NCBI GenBank assembly: GCA_947623455.1
Contig: OX392530.1
Location: 37,231,405 to 37,295,404 of the forward strand
Reading direction: 5' to 3'
Length of the DNA: 64,000 nt
Origin: Mimachlamys varia
Lineage: Eukaryota > Mollusca > Bivalvia > Pectinida > Pectinidae
A program made the translations under genes and the position numbers. Below the pieces are notes generated by a model. The model was not told where the DNA came from and did not search any database. It saw only the letters and a list, made by a program, of their open reading frames with translations. Shown one piece after another: positions 45,293 to 56,929 of this stretch. Each line of letters starts with the position of its first letter. Position 1 is the first letter of the stretch.

Positions 45293-45924
45293 GCATTTTA
45301 TTATAATCTAAGACTTGTCCTACGCTAAAAAAAGCGTGTTGTGTATTTAGTAGCGGGCGGTCCGTTATGTGTAAAGAGGTGAGCTTGTATAGGTTAAGAG
45401 GCAGCCCATGGAGAGGTAAAAACTGTTGACAAGTAAACACCTGTTGTGTGTTTAGAGGCAACCTGTAATAGACTCATGAACAACCTCTTCGTATAATTCA
45501 CAAAGTTTGCTGAAGTCTTTTTTTGTACTTTATTTTGTAAATTTGAACTTGTTTAGAAATTCCTAAGACACGGTACAAAAAACAACACATTTCTTATTGA
45601 CCTGTTTTATTCAGAACGTGTTCCTCGGTCCATAATCATCTTAACGGCGTCTTGGTCAGATCAAAGGCTGACCGCTCTCAGAAACGGCTGACCAACAAAG
45701 GAAGCAGACAGGTGTAAATATCTAAATATAGCTAAAGGACACGGAAACTACGTCACCCTGTCTGCTAACCTATATTTGTGTTTAACGGTGTCACCTCGGC
45801 AGAATCTCTCGTCAATCCTCTTAAAAAATGTACTTATAAGTAGAACATGTTCATTGGTTACTTTATCAGCTATCTTATATGTCATTATCATAATATGACA
45901 TATATATTATAATGTCTTGTCAAA

Positions 45925-46115
45925 ATATCTAAGGTGTCCCGACATTCTGCCACTAGCCTCCAACTCTGGGTTGCGAGTTTGAAACCCACGTGGGCAGATG
46001 CTAGGTACTGACCGTAGGTCGGTGATTTTTCTCCGGGTACTCCGGCTTTCCTCCGTCTCCAAAACCTGACACGTCCTTAAAGGACTCTGGCTGTTAATAG
46101 GACTTAAAACAATAG
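45925..46115 (+). mobile_element. tRNA-derived SINE, plus strand
   Basis: Reads 'aaggtgtcccgacattctgc' (matching the head in the 62-bp satellite), 'gttgcgagtttgaaacccac' (box B-like), then 'tttttctccgggtactccgg' and 'ctttcctccgtctcc', a body segment also seen near 51080 and 57820. It ends in an A-rich tail 'ggacttaaaacaa'. The front of the tRNA part is truncated. Confidence 0.75.
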
Positions 46116-46331
46116 AAACTAATGGACCAAATTGTCGGAATACAAGCACTACTTTAACAGGGCTGATGTTGTATTTGTTGACAATATTCGGCATGAAACA
46201 ATGAGAATGTATTGTATATTGTATAATATATCAGCCATGTATATTGCTTAATTTTTAAGATACCTAATACATTTTTTTAATACTTTTCTATATATAAACG
46301 GAAACACAAACAACGAAGGAAGATAATTTTT

Positions 46332-46432
46332 GACTCGTGCCCTGTCCGGGCCTCGAACTCACGATCTCCGGCACCAAATCGCCTAGCTAAAAATACCTGT
46401 GACCGTTACCACTGCGCCAACTCGACATCCCC
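46332..46432 (-). mobile_element. tRNA-like SINE head or tRNA pseudogene
   Basis: On the minus strand 'gtcgagttggcgcagtggta' gives a full box A (TGGCGCAGTGG), and 'atcgtgagttcgaggcccgg' a box B, about 45 bases apart. The acceptor stem does not pair cleanly and the anticodon arm is not convincing, so a SINE head is more likely than a working tRNA gene. It differs from the SINE at 45925. Confidence 0.6.
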
Positions 46433-48609
46433 AAAAATGATGTTTCGATGTCGCATGCAGTGACAGACGGTCCGGTATATGTGACATGATCATAGTGGCA
46501 AATCGTCTATTATAGATGATGTGAATACCTGGATCGCAATGTATATATATACATGGATACGAATGGCTAAGACATGGTTACATGGAGGTCCAAATTTTGT
46601 GATATCAACCTGATTTTTCTAGTTTTAGAAACACTGGCTTAATATTGTATTTGTGACGTCATAAGCATTGTGACGTTATAGTACCCATGCATGCAACTGT
46701 AAGTTTTATGCTTTATCAAGACAGATCATGCTGCTAATCTTCTGCAAACAAGTTTCATATCTAATATTTACCTTAGCAAAGGTCCATAATTCGTATATAT
46801 TGCCGCACACGGCATTAGAGTCATATAGAATAATTGGTCAGTGTTGAATTATGATCGTTTGGTTGACTGAAAAAACATCATGTTTTTAGTAAATTGGTCG
46901 ATTTTCGAATTATACGGAATATCCCTCCCCCAAAAAGCTTTCTTACCGAAATCCATAGGAACCTATAACAAAGATATATAAGTAACAATGTGTCAATTTC
47001 TTTATCGTAAGATACAATAAAGCGTATGGAGGAAATAACATGTAACTGATAGAGAACAACGCAAAGTAATTTGCTTTAATTTTATATTAGTACTATGTAT
47101 ACAGTACATTGTATACCCTCCCAAAAAGCAACACAATCTCGTTTTCGATTACAACCAAAAAATGATAAATTATGTACTGTTCACAGGTCATTCTGATGTA
47201 CCTACCAACCACTTCCTGAAGTGTGGGGAATGTTATATGGGTCATGTCCAATTTTCGTTCCCCTTATTTTATGTGGCTTTAATTGTACGGCGCACGCCCG
47301 TAATTGATGCGATGTGTGGCTGGGTGCTGGAGATGCTGGGTTCCTATGTATCGAACACAGCCGGTTGAAATTTACACCGACCATGCTGAAATGATATTTG
47401 TGTAACGAACACGGATGGGCGGGGCTTTATCAAACCCGCTGATGTTTGGTATACATTGCAGAGAAATGAAAACTGACTTTGATTTCGTGAAATGCATTCC
47501 GACATATCGTTGTTTTAGATTCAAAATTAATAAAGAAAGGCGTTGATTTAGTGAACTTTTCTCGCTTTATGTGTTTCGTATGTAAATAAGAACTTAATAT
47601 AAAACAGAATATCAGTATCTTATTTTAATTACAACCATTTCTGTAAAGGTACAGAATGTTTTTTCAGTTTTCTGAACTCTCGGCGGTTATTTGATGTTAT
47701 CAGTATGAATAAATATATGTATAGTATTGGACATCACAAATCTAACTGTTATTTTCTTATAATGAAATATTGAATATCTTCCAGTTTACATTCATAGGAA
47801 ATATGAACTCAAACTGGACTTAAGCGCGCTTCATTTTGGATTTGCCTTTGTTCAGTTGGAATTCATAACGCCTATGAATGCCAACTATAAAAGCAGTTCA
47901 AGATTTATATGTACATCTGTTTTAATGTGTACATCTCATAGAAAATTCAATAACACTTATCATTATTCAGAATTTTGTTCGAATAATCTAATGATATGTC
48001 TATCGCGTATGCTTGTTCAATAAATGGAACAGCCATCTCCCAAATAGAGAGGGAGAGAGAGAGTCTGCGGCATCCAGCGTCACAACAATGGCATCAACAG
48101 TCTGTCTATGGCATCCATAGCTTACATGAATGCCGATTGGATTTATGGGGTTATATAGCGGCAATATCCTGAGATACCCTTCATTTACAAGCCTGTGGTG
48201 ACAATGGAAGGTAATTTGATGTCGTGTTGATAGACTGATTATGCGAGTTCTATATAATTTATTATTTCACAAGTTTGAAAAAAAACGTACCTTTGTTGTA
48301 TAGCTTGTAAACAGTTAACAAAAAAATCGAAAAATGTGGCGAATTTCTCTTGACAAGAATAAGAAATCATATTTGTCTGTATTGTCCTTCTCAGAGCAAA
48401 GTAGTAAGAATATCGAATCTTTAATCACGAAAGTTAAAGGATATATAAAACTAATTATGCTGATATTAAAACGTCACAGCGACGTACAATTTCGTTACTA
48501 TGTAATTAATATGTGTTTTTTTCTCTCGAAGTTTAATATTATTATGAATGGCATCACTATTTTGATATGATATTGACAAAAAAAAAGGGGAAATATATGT
48601 ATCGGACAG

Positions 48610-48725
48610 ACATTAAAGGTATACCATTAGGTTTAACATCTTCAGTGTGGAACTCTCGCAGTATGTAACGCTCTAAGTATGGAATTCATTAAGAAAGCTG
48701 GCTCGTGAGAATTTGCGTAATTAAC
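48610..48725 (+). repeat. Direct duplicate, copy 1 of about 115 bp (partner 49085-49195)
   Basis: 'acatcttcagtgtggaactc', 'agtatggaattcattaagaa' and 'agctggctcgtgagaatttg' recur with small changes at 49085-49195. Both copies are built of the 'agtatggaactc' word that also makes up 49551-49735. Confidence 0.85.
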
Positions 48726-49084
48726 ATTCATGGAGAAATGTTTATGTTTATTGAAAACTGCTAGCTGTAAATTACACATTTGAAATCCTTTGTTGTATCA
48801 ATCTATTGTAAAAAATATATATCGAAGTATCGGATACTTATGTCTTCAACCAAATAAATACAAAATGGAATACATACATGATTGGAATATGATATGGCTA
48901 CGACATTGAAATAACGTAATGTAAATATTATAAGCGTGCGTGTGTATTTAAGGCTGCATGTTGCCTTACACGCTTGACTTCTGATTTGCTTGGGTTATTT
49001 CCCCTGAGTCGTCGGATGAGAATCATTTGGATGTGAGCGCTATCAATAGGTATACATCCTTATAAGCCTGTCAAAGTACATAAT

Positions 49085-49195
49085 ATAGGTACCAATAGTT
49101 TTTACATCTTCAGTGTGGAACTCTTGGAGTATGTCACTCTTTAAGTATGGAAGTCGTAAAGGAAGCTGGCTCATGAGAATTTGAGTAATTCACTT
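49085..49195 (+). repeat. Direct duplicate, copy 2 (partner 48610-48725)
   Basis: 'acatcttcagtgtggaactc', 'agtatggaagtcgtaaagga' and 'agctggctcatgagaatttg' match copy 1, about 475 bases away. Confidence 0.85.
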
Positions 49196-49550
49196 TGCTT
49201 GAAACCAATTTGTATCAATATTATCTATACTATAGCAGAAATGAACAGAAGTAGTTAATGTCTTTGGGCTTATTTTGCAGATATATATATGGGTTTTATT
49301 TGGCCAGAAAGAACTTCTCTAGATATTCCTTACCAAATACGGGGATGAAAATGCTTTTTAAATCTGGCAAATATATGGGAATGAATAATTAAAATTTTAA
49401 AATACTTCGTCAGATGATTATTCAATATCTACATTTTGATAATATCACCAAAATAGGGGGTCCAGAGCAATTCTTCAACATGTGTTGTTAACGGAAAAGG
49501 TGGAAGGATTCCGAAAAATTGATTTTTAAAACATGCAGAGTTAACTCCCT

Positions 49551-49735
49551 TAGTATGACACTAAAAGTATGAAATTGTTTTAAGTATGGATATTTTCAGT
49601 ATGGAATGATTTATAAGTATGGAACACTTAAAGTGTGGAGTTCTATAAGTATAAAATCTTTCAAGTACGGAACTCATGAAAGTATGAAACTCTCTAAGTT
49701 TGGAACTCTACATGTATAAGTATGCAACTCTGAAT
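49551..49735 (+). repeat. Degenerate short-period repeat 'taagtatggaactct'
   Basis: About ten imperfect copies of a 16-19 bp word (agtatggaa, agtatgaaact, agtacggaactc, aagtttggaactct). Strongly diverged, so older than the other satellites. Confidence 0.75.
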
Positions 49736-52700
49736 CAGATATTTGCCTAGATAGATTTTAATTAGAAAAATAATATCGTTACTTTATAAAGAAAGGCCAT
49801 CCCGCTTTAAATACCAAAATTTTAATTAAAGGAAGCACGGTCCGTTACTCTTGTATTCAATACACATAGGGGTAGGGATCTTGTGTCAGCATATAGTGTA
49901 ACCTACCTTGTAGCTTTGTTAGTAAATGAAGATTTCAAATATTGATTGGACAGATTTTTTATATATAATTTTTTTCGGAAGTGTCATAAGTATTGAATTA
50001 TATGAATAAAATATGGAATTAATTTTCTAACTAACCATTCACAAGCGTCCTGTTACTTTCACCATATGATAACATTGACGAATTCTTCACATACTGATCA
50101 TAATTAAAATGAAATATGATCGACTACAAACAAAAAAGGAAGTAATAATATCGCTTAGAGGGGAACACCACAATAACATAATCATGAAAAAATGTCTGTC
50201 CACCGCTGAGTCACGTGCGCACGTGCAAAAATGCATGAAACGATGTCTCGATTGGCTTCATGCACTTGTTCCTCTCGCATCAGCGTTATGAGATAGATAA
50301 TGTAATTTAGTTTTGAATCTGTCGGTAACAGGATATTGTACCATCAAGTTATCCTGAACAACGCATTGAAACTTCAAACTATTTAGTAGGAAATGGAAGT
50401 TCTTTATGATTGGGGAAATAACGTTAACTCCTTTAGCACGGAATTAAATTGCGCCCTCTATTTGGCTGTAAGTTGCACTTTGTTTGTAGAAAAGTTTGGC
50501 GCGACGTCAGAATGAAGTCACGTGATAAACTAGTTGGCGTATGCAAATTGCTTATTGAAAATTGCTAATCGCGATATAGTTGATATTATTCAATGAGAAT
50601 TGCGATCCGCTGCCATTGACGCGAATTATGTCCCTTGGAAGACTCATAGGCTTACAGTAGGCTATATTACTAGGTGGTGGTTTTGGCACATATAACACAT
50701 AATTATTTTCTCTACTCAATTAATATGATTTATGCTAGCAATTCATACCAAAGTAAAGAAGAAACGATGTAGCTCATTTAAAATAGCGCGCTGCCCTGTT
50801 TTCAAACGTGAGTAGAAAATATAATGGTTTCACTATGAAAAACCATAAAGGAATTAGCTACTAAAATAATTCTCAGTGTCACTCTCATCTTCCAACGGTC
50901 CCTTGATATCGGCAAAATACAACCAAGAAAAATTACCGTCCAATATTCCTCGCATGTACATGATGCATATTATTGTCAGTAACATCATAAACCATATGTT
51001 GACATACATCAGATACTTAACCACCTCAACATGACATCAGACGACGTATGGGATCACCTGACCGACCACGTGGGTTTACTTCGGGTACTCCAGTTTCCTC
51101 CCACAATAAGATCCCTCGAGCACTAACATCAACGAAAGTGATTAATATAAGCTGGATATCTTGTTTCATAATTGTTGTAAAATGAAATTAATAAAGTTTA
51201 TATTTTATTTTAATATCATATATGAGAGTCAGTTGATCAAGTTAATTGATGAGGTCACACACGATTCATAAATATAGATATTAATTATATGGTTTTTTTT
51301 TTTAATTTTCAGACACGTACAAAATTACATCAAATACAGCAAAAGGTTTTAAATATAAAACATGTATATATAATTGTTACTGTCTAGGTTTATTGTATGT
51401 TGTATTCATCATAATGTTGGGGGAGGGCGTTTCATAAGTTGACATAACTTTTGCCCAATCATCTTGTCGTTTTCATGACAATGGGATATGTTTAACCTAA
51501 AAAAAACCTAAGAAACATATAACAGGGAAAGCTAAGTAATTTGTAATGTATGGACTTCAGTACGACATCTGGTAATGTGAGCCACCCACATTTAATCAAT
51601 AAACTTAGGAGCCAAATTAACACCTGGATTGAAAGCTCCCTAAATAACAGGCCAGTGACAATTAAAGGGAAACATCAAACAATACCACAATAAGATCAGG
51701 GATCCCGAAGGTTCGAGTATGGTACCGTCCGAATGGTACTACTCTCTGAGTGTCAGAACCCCTCGGACTACACCAAAGAAGACGGTCATTGTCAGATTAG
51801 GTGGATGATAGCGCTTAATCGTGACAAATGTCCGGTCCATTCAATAACAAGAAATTGTAACCCTCCCCACTCCACCCCACCCCACCTATGTGTAAGCTTC
51901 ACGGACACGAAGTAAAACACGTGTCAGAAGCCAAATAACTAGGTGTTCACACACATGAGAAAGGATTCCCTTGTCGGCATCACCAGAAAAGCCAATACTT
52001 TCATGGGCCTAATATGAAAATACCATTTTCTGACATCAGAGAAAAAACGTGTAAGTCTGGTTCTCACTACAAGTCATCAGGATTCTTTCCGAACGAAGAA
52101 TCCTTCTTTCCTTGGACAATCAATGATTGAGGTACCAACGGAAATTCCATCAGCAGACACCTTATCCTCCTTCAAATTAGCAATCTCCTTCAAATACTGA
52201 TTATTTTCCCTTCCATGGCCGGTAGTCGGAACCCTTCGAACTACCTTCTATGGATACATTTGTTTGGCACCAAAAGCAGCAGGAAGTAAAACGATGCAAC
52301 AGCTAGTACAGGATTCGAAACCAGATCTTGGTAAAAAAAAAAGTGCAACCAATGAAATAAAAATCTTGCGAAGCTTACCGGCGGCAGTCATTGCAATACC
52401 TACACAAAATCTGAAAAATCATAACTAGTAGACTTAATGATCTCAATTCCGAATTAATACATTTTATCATGGAATAAGATTAAAAATGAAAATTAATTAA
52501 AGTGGTGTTGCCAATCCCTGAGTTATCTAAGTCCGTTATTTTATACACAAACAGTAGATAAATATGTAAAGCTAAACAAATTCCAAAATTTATTCCATGA
52601 AATTTAGTATATGTGTAACCGTTACGATTAAAAATTAATAAATAAATAAAATATTCCATAGTTGTTTTATCCACACCTTATGCTAATTATATAGACTTAC

Positions 52701-53142
52701 AAATCTTTCATAAACTTTACTCCTAAGATGTAGAGCGAGCTTTGATGAAAATAAAACCCATGCGAAGTCTTGTCGACTTCGAAATCTTTCAAAAACTTAC
52801 TCCAAAAATGTTAGGGTGTGTTTTGATGTCAGAAAATTCCAAAACAATGTAATTTTCGCAATTTCCATCATACCAACGTTACTCTTTGCTGTGGATCATT
52901 CGTTTTCCTATTATGAATATTATAATATATACCAGAGACGTGGCTTTATACGTCTCTGTATATAATACTATGTCGATCCCACAAGTCTAGACTATTGACA
53001 TTTGATGGAGATATTATATATCTATAGCCTATATATAGACTAGTAGATGCATGGATATGAGATATTTTCAAATAATAACCTAACGTATGTTGGGATCCTA
53101 CATATAATCGACCCTGGGCAAGACCGAAAGCCTAACAGGTGT
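49736..53142. other. Intergenic, no gene seen
   Basis: Apart from the SINE fragment at about 51030-51130, frames in this stretch are short and resemble no known protein. AT-rich with many stops. Confidence 0.5.
51030..51130 (+). mobile_element. SINE 3' fragment
   Basis: 'gaccacgtgggtttacttcg', 'ggtactccagtttcctccca' and 'caataagatccc' match the SINE body at 45960-46060 and, inverted, 57785-57850. The tRNA head is not recognisable. Confidence 0.6.
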
Positions 53143-53340
53143 CACAGGGGCCTGAACATTTGTTACAGCTAATTGTGGACCAAAACTAAGGTGTTTAGCG
53201 TAATTTTACACTTTTGGTGGGTTTATATCAATTTTCGATAAAAAAATTCCCCTCATTAGGCATAAAGACGTTATATATAGCTGTAACCACGGACTTGGAT
53301 AGTCTAAGTCCGTGCTGTAACAAATTCTCATGTCCCTGTG
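53143..53340. mobile_element. hAT-type palindromic MITE, copy C (right arm mostly deleted)
   Basis: Begins 'cacaggggcctgaacattt' and ends 'aaattctcatgtccctgtg' like copy A. The left arm is kept ('gtgtttagcgtaatttta', 'atcaattttcgataaaa'), but most of the right arm is missing, and a separate small hairpin (cacggactt...aagtccgtg) lies near the break. No clear target duplication. It ends about 245 bases upstream of the TRAPPC5 start codon. Confidence 0.82.
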
Positions 53341-53499
53341 ATGTTACAGGTGCCTGTGTTGGCGCTCTTTGCGTAATATTTCAGAGGAGGTAGACAGACT
53401 ACTTGAGTATTCAAAAATATCCTTATCATTTGTAAAACAATATATATTGATTAAAACAGGTGCCTGCAACCGAGAGGTATACATACTAGCTTTCCTACA

Positions 53500-53585
53500 G
53501 TGTACTGTCTATCTTAAAATTCCCGCGAGAATATACTGCGCACGAGTGAAAACAAAGTTGTAGAGAGTTCTACTTCCGCTCCAAG
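53500..53585 (+). promoter_or_regulatory. Probable TATA-less promoter / 5' UTR of TRAPPC5
   Basis: Locally less AT-rich sequence just before the start codon, with 'ttcccgcg', 'actgcgcacg' and 'acttccgct', the last an ETS-type GGAA core on the minus strand. Such motifs are usual at housekeeping promoters without TATA. The transcription start cannot be fixed. Confidence 0.4.
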
Positions 53586-53651
53586 ATGTCTACCATAACA
53601 AAACAGAAGTCAAGCCACTTAGACAAACCTCTCGGCAGAGGGAAGCCAGAG
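53586..53651 (+). CDS. TRAPPC5: TRAPPC5 exon 1
   Basis: Twenty-two codons from ATG (context caagATGt) to ccagag|gtaggc, phase 0. This start gives the usual short charged leader before the conserved domain. Confidence 0.9.
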
Positions 53652-55272
53652 GTAGGCAATGCGCATATAAAGACTTCCTATTCTAATTGAAGTATTCTCT
53701 GTTTAAATCCATATATTATTGAGCGTGTTTTATATATTTACAGGTGAATATTGCAACATTTGCTCTGCTGTTCTCGGAAATCGTCCAGTACAGTCAGAAT
53801 CGGGTTTACAGTGTATCCGAACTCCAGAACAAGTGAGTGACACGTGTGTTGTTGGGTGTATATTACGAAACAGTGTGTGACATCTAGTTTTGAAAAAAAC
53901 ATGAACACAGTACTAGACTTGTTTGTCTGTCTGTTAGTTTTGTTTTGAATTGACCCTCCCTCATAGTACTAATATTAATACCTGGCCTCACCTATGGCTC
54001 TGCCAAAAATCGTCTCATCGCGAAGAGCTACGTTATCGCAGCTAACATTATCATAGCTTAGTATAATAGTAGGTTAGTACCACATGTATAGGTGCTTGTG
54101 GAAAAGAGCAGGTAACAGACGATTACAATATTTCATAATAATATAATACTTAATTAATTAACAACACATGTAGTAAGTAGAGTAGCCTTAGTTTTTGTAA
54201 GACTACTCTAGCAACATGTGTTGTTAGTTATGCACTTTTTAATTGAGCATTATATTATCATGAAATACTGTCTTTGTCTGTTACTTATTTATTTATTTTT
54301 AAATCACGTTCATGACCACAAGAACCGGGCTAAGTTCCAAATTATGAAAAGGTTTGTTCTGATAAAAAGATATTACAAATCAATATTGGTATTTTAGCGT
54401 TTTTTAATGATCATAGATCAATATTTAACTTTTCACAAACCCTTTATATGATTGAATTCAACTGTCAGCATTATGGTGAAGTTCTCTAGCGAGTTTATCC
54501 ATACAGCATAGCATTCAAATTCTAACAATTTTTTAAGATTCCCATGGGAAATCTACAATATCAGAATAAATAAAATATGTGCACTTACTCCTTAGAAACA
54601 AAATAACTCTTTAAAGGCCCAATATACGTAACTTTCCGCAAAACTTAAAGCGAAAATCAAGCCTAATAACTTATTATGTTTATAGATTTAGTAAATGATA
54701 TCAGCAATATTCAAGATGAATTCTTGCGCGGTTACCAATACAGCAGCAGTTGAAACACGGTATTTGTAAACACGCGTCCATTTCAAACTGTCTTCTACCT
54801 TTGGCTTGTTGTTGAAATGGGCCCCACCTGAATTATTTTTAATTCTTTGGATTTTTGTGTCAAGAGTTTCTTGTTAGTTACCGCTCAGGTTTACCTCGTT
54901 TTTGGCTTATTTTTGCATGGTTATCAACTGAATTTTTTTTCATAATTTTTCAAAATCCCCAAAAAATCCTAAAGTTACATATATTGGGCCTTTAAAATGA
55001 AATATTTTAAGATGGCCTTTTAGATTAAGTCATAGGATTTTAGAATATAGGATAGGTTTAGCACCAGTTGTAAAAAATAAATTATAGTTACCTTCGAAAT
55101 ACACCTTTAAGAAGTAGGATAACTTTTTTCATATCATTTCTACAGACTGTCAGACATGGGCCAACATGTAGGATCACACTTACTTGATCTGCTGTTTGTC
55201 AGGGAGAAGGGCTTCAAAAGAGAAGTCAAGCTACTCAACATGCTTCTCTTTATCAAAAACAACTTCTGGAAG
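53586..55272 (+). CDS. TRAPPC5: TRAPPC5, trafficking protein particle complex subunit 5 (3'-partial, three exons)
   Basis: Exons 53586-53651, 53744-53832 and 55146-55272 join in frame for 94 residues, about half of the roughly 188 expected. The product starts MSTITKQKSSHLDKPLGRGK and contains FALLFSEIVQYSQNRVYSVS, LLDLLFVREKGFKREVKLLN and LLFIKNNFWK, matching the N-terminal half of TRAPPC5 (Bet3-like fold). TRAPPC5 is a core subunit of the TRAPP II and III complexes, which activate Rab GTPases in ER-to-Golgi traffic and autophagy. The C-terminal half (in relatives beginning LFGKEADKLEQ) was not found before 64000, so the next intron exceeds 8.7 kb or the exon was missed. Confidence 0.93.
53744..53832 (+). 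CDS. TRAPPC5: TRAPPC5 exon 2
   Basis: Follows tatatttacag; VNIATFALLFSEIVQYSQNR, then VYSVSELQN. Closely similar to the first helix of TRAPPC5. Phase-2 donor aa|gtgagt. Confidence 0.93.
54112..54284. mobile_element. Hairpin MITE, 173 bp, in TRAPPC5 intron 2
   Basis: Left end gtaacagac and right end gtctgttac. The inverted arms continue through 'tatttcataataatataat' and 'attatattatcatgaaata' to 'aacaacacatg' and 'catgtgttgtt', ending at 'agtagcctta' and 'taagactact' around a short loop. A different family from the hAT and TTAA elements. Target duplication unclear, superfamily unassigned. Confidence 0.75.
54611..54995 (+). mobile_element. TTAA-flanked MITE, copy 2, 385 bp (piggyBac-like ends)
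   Basis: Terminal inverted repeats of about 25 bp: TTAAAGGCCCAATATACGTA at the left, and TTAAAGGCCCAATATATGTA as the inverse of the right end. TTAA at each end fits the target site of piggyBac-type transposases, though the repeats may simply include that tetramer. No coding capacity. It lies in TRAPPC5 intron 2. Confidence 0.8.
55146..55272 (+). CDS. TRAPPC5: TRAPPC5 exon 3
   Basis: Follows tttctacag; KLSDMGQHVGSHLLDLLFVR, then EKGFKREVKLLNMLLFIKNN. Ends ...FWK|gtaaga in phase 0; reading through the donor gives only a short unrelated tail, so a further exon is required. Confidence 0.93.
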
Positions 55273-56749
55273 GTAAGATTTGGTTGTTGTATCTATTTTT
55301 TGATAATATACAATATTCGACCCAGTAAGTTCCCGGGGCACTAATATAAAAATAAAGAAAAATGTGATGGGTGCATATAGCAACCCATTAAAAGTCAAAT
55401 CAATGTGAGAAAGTAATGGTAGACCGATAGACCGAGGCCACAGGAAAACCTGTCGGTCTGTGCAAAATGCTAGTACGATAGATCTGATTTCTAAGCAATT
55501 TAATTGCTCATGAATGTCGAAAAAGTATCAAAACTGTTTGAATAAATCATATCAATTGCATTTCTATTGCATGTTCTTAATTTCCTGATTTGTTTGGCTG
55601 AATTTGTATTGGCAAATCATTTTTTGTTCAAACATCAGTTGAAGGAGGGGGAATCACTCTTTTTTAAGCGGTTCTTTGACACTGATGGAAAAATTTAGCC
55701 TACGTAAATTTTGTTAGGTCTATGTAATTTGAAATGTCCATAGACTTATTGTCTATGGAACTTCATGAATTACTTTCGCACACTGCAAACTGACCTAACT
55801 TTAAAATAACCAGTATGCTATGGGCAACAACAGCTACATCAAATGCTCAGAATATGATGCATGTACTGTGATTATTAAACATAACATGGGTATTAAAATT
55901 CAGAAGTTATTGTCTTGCGTCTTTTGGCATGTTCAATTAGGGGGAAGGGCATTCATGCACTCCAGGAAACACAGGCACCTTTTGGTTCAAACACAAAATC
56001 TTAATTACAAAACTACAACTAAGACAGTACTACAATTCAGTGATTACAGTATCAACAGATGAAGCAGTGATTGGCTATTGGTTTAAAGCCATAGAATAAT
56101 TGACTTACAAAACCTACCGTACATTGTATCTCAATTCTGAATTGTTATCTATCAATCATGGAATTTGTAGCCAATGATCTGAATATCAGTTTGAAAGTGC
56201 CCACAATTGATTTTCAGTTATATTTGAACATCAACCCCGGTTACCCGGGCCAGAGTACCAGCGAGTCATCTTGAATAATGGACCTCTTTTTAGCATCCAC
56301 TACCAGAGTTAAGGGGTGAAATGAATAATGACTGGGAATACATGCAGTACTGTAAAAACCAATAGTTTTGCGTGTGGAATTTTGTGCTTAGTCAGCCTCC
56401 AAACCATTTGTGATGTGGATATTTTCGCACTGCAGTCATGCTGTATTGCACTGTGCACCTATAATATTATTCTACACTGTAGAGTTTGATTGGTGTTAAA
56501 TATGTTCGTGTGTGGATATATTTTTGCAGATTTAATGCCAGCAAAATAAGAGAAAATTTTCACACTGTGAAAAATTCCACTTTTACAGTATATGAGAGCT
56601 TTGTGGTTAAATAGCATGATTTTTTTTTCTGACAACCGAAACATCACATTCTAGATTATAGAGATGTTTTCTAGTGGTTTAGAATCGAGACACTGGGCAC
56701 TCAATACAACCTGTGGTTAATATTCTCTCATACATAGCCTACATGTATA

Positions 56750-56929
56750 CAGTAAAGCCTGGCTTACTCGAACATGGTTAACTTGAATATACCCCTCATT
56801 CGTTGAACTGTTCGTTAGGTCCCGTTTGAGTTTGTTCATATGAAACCAACCTCAGATTACTCAAATACATGTGTATTCCTCGAACTTTTAATCAGGTCCA
56901 CACAAGTTCAAGTAAGTGGGGTTTTACTG
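56750..56929. mobile_element. Tc1/mariner (pogo/Tigger-like) MITE, 180 bp
   Basis: Left end CAGTAAAGCCTGGCTTACTC and the inverse of the right end CAGTAAAACCCCACTTACTT, with TA on both sides. 'CAGTAAAACC' followed by 'TACTTGAAC'-type repeats is typical of pogo/Tigger-derived elements. No coding capacity. Located in the last visible TRAPPC5 intron. Confidence 0.75.

Larger units (their letters stand above)
45293..48600. other. Intergenic, SINEs only
   Basis: Apart from the two SINE heads and a short GA run at about 48048-48064, I see no coding exon or RNA gene here. Confidence 0.5.

Noticed and set aside
46332..46432. Functional tRNA gene
   Set aside because: Boxes A and B are good, but the acceptor stem and anticodon arm do not form a credible cloverleaf; a SINE head explains it better.
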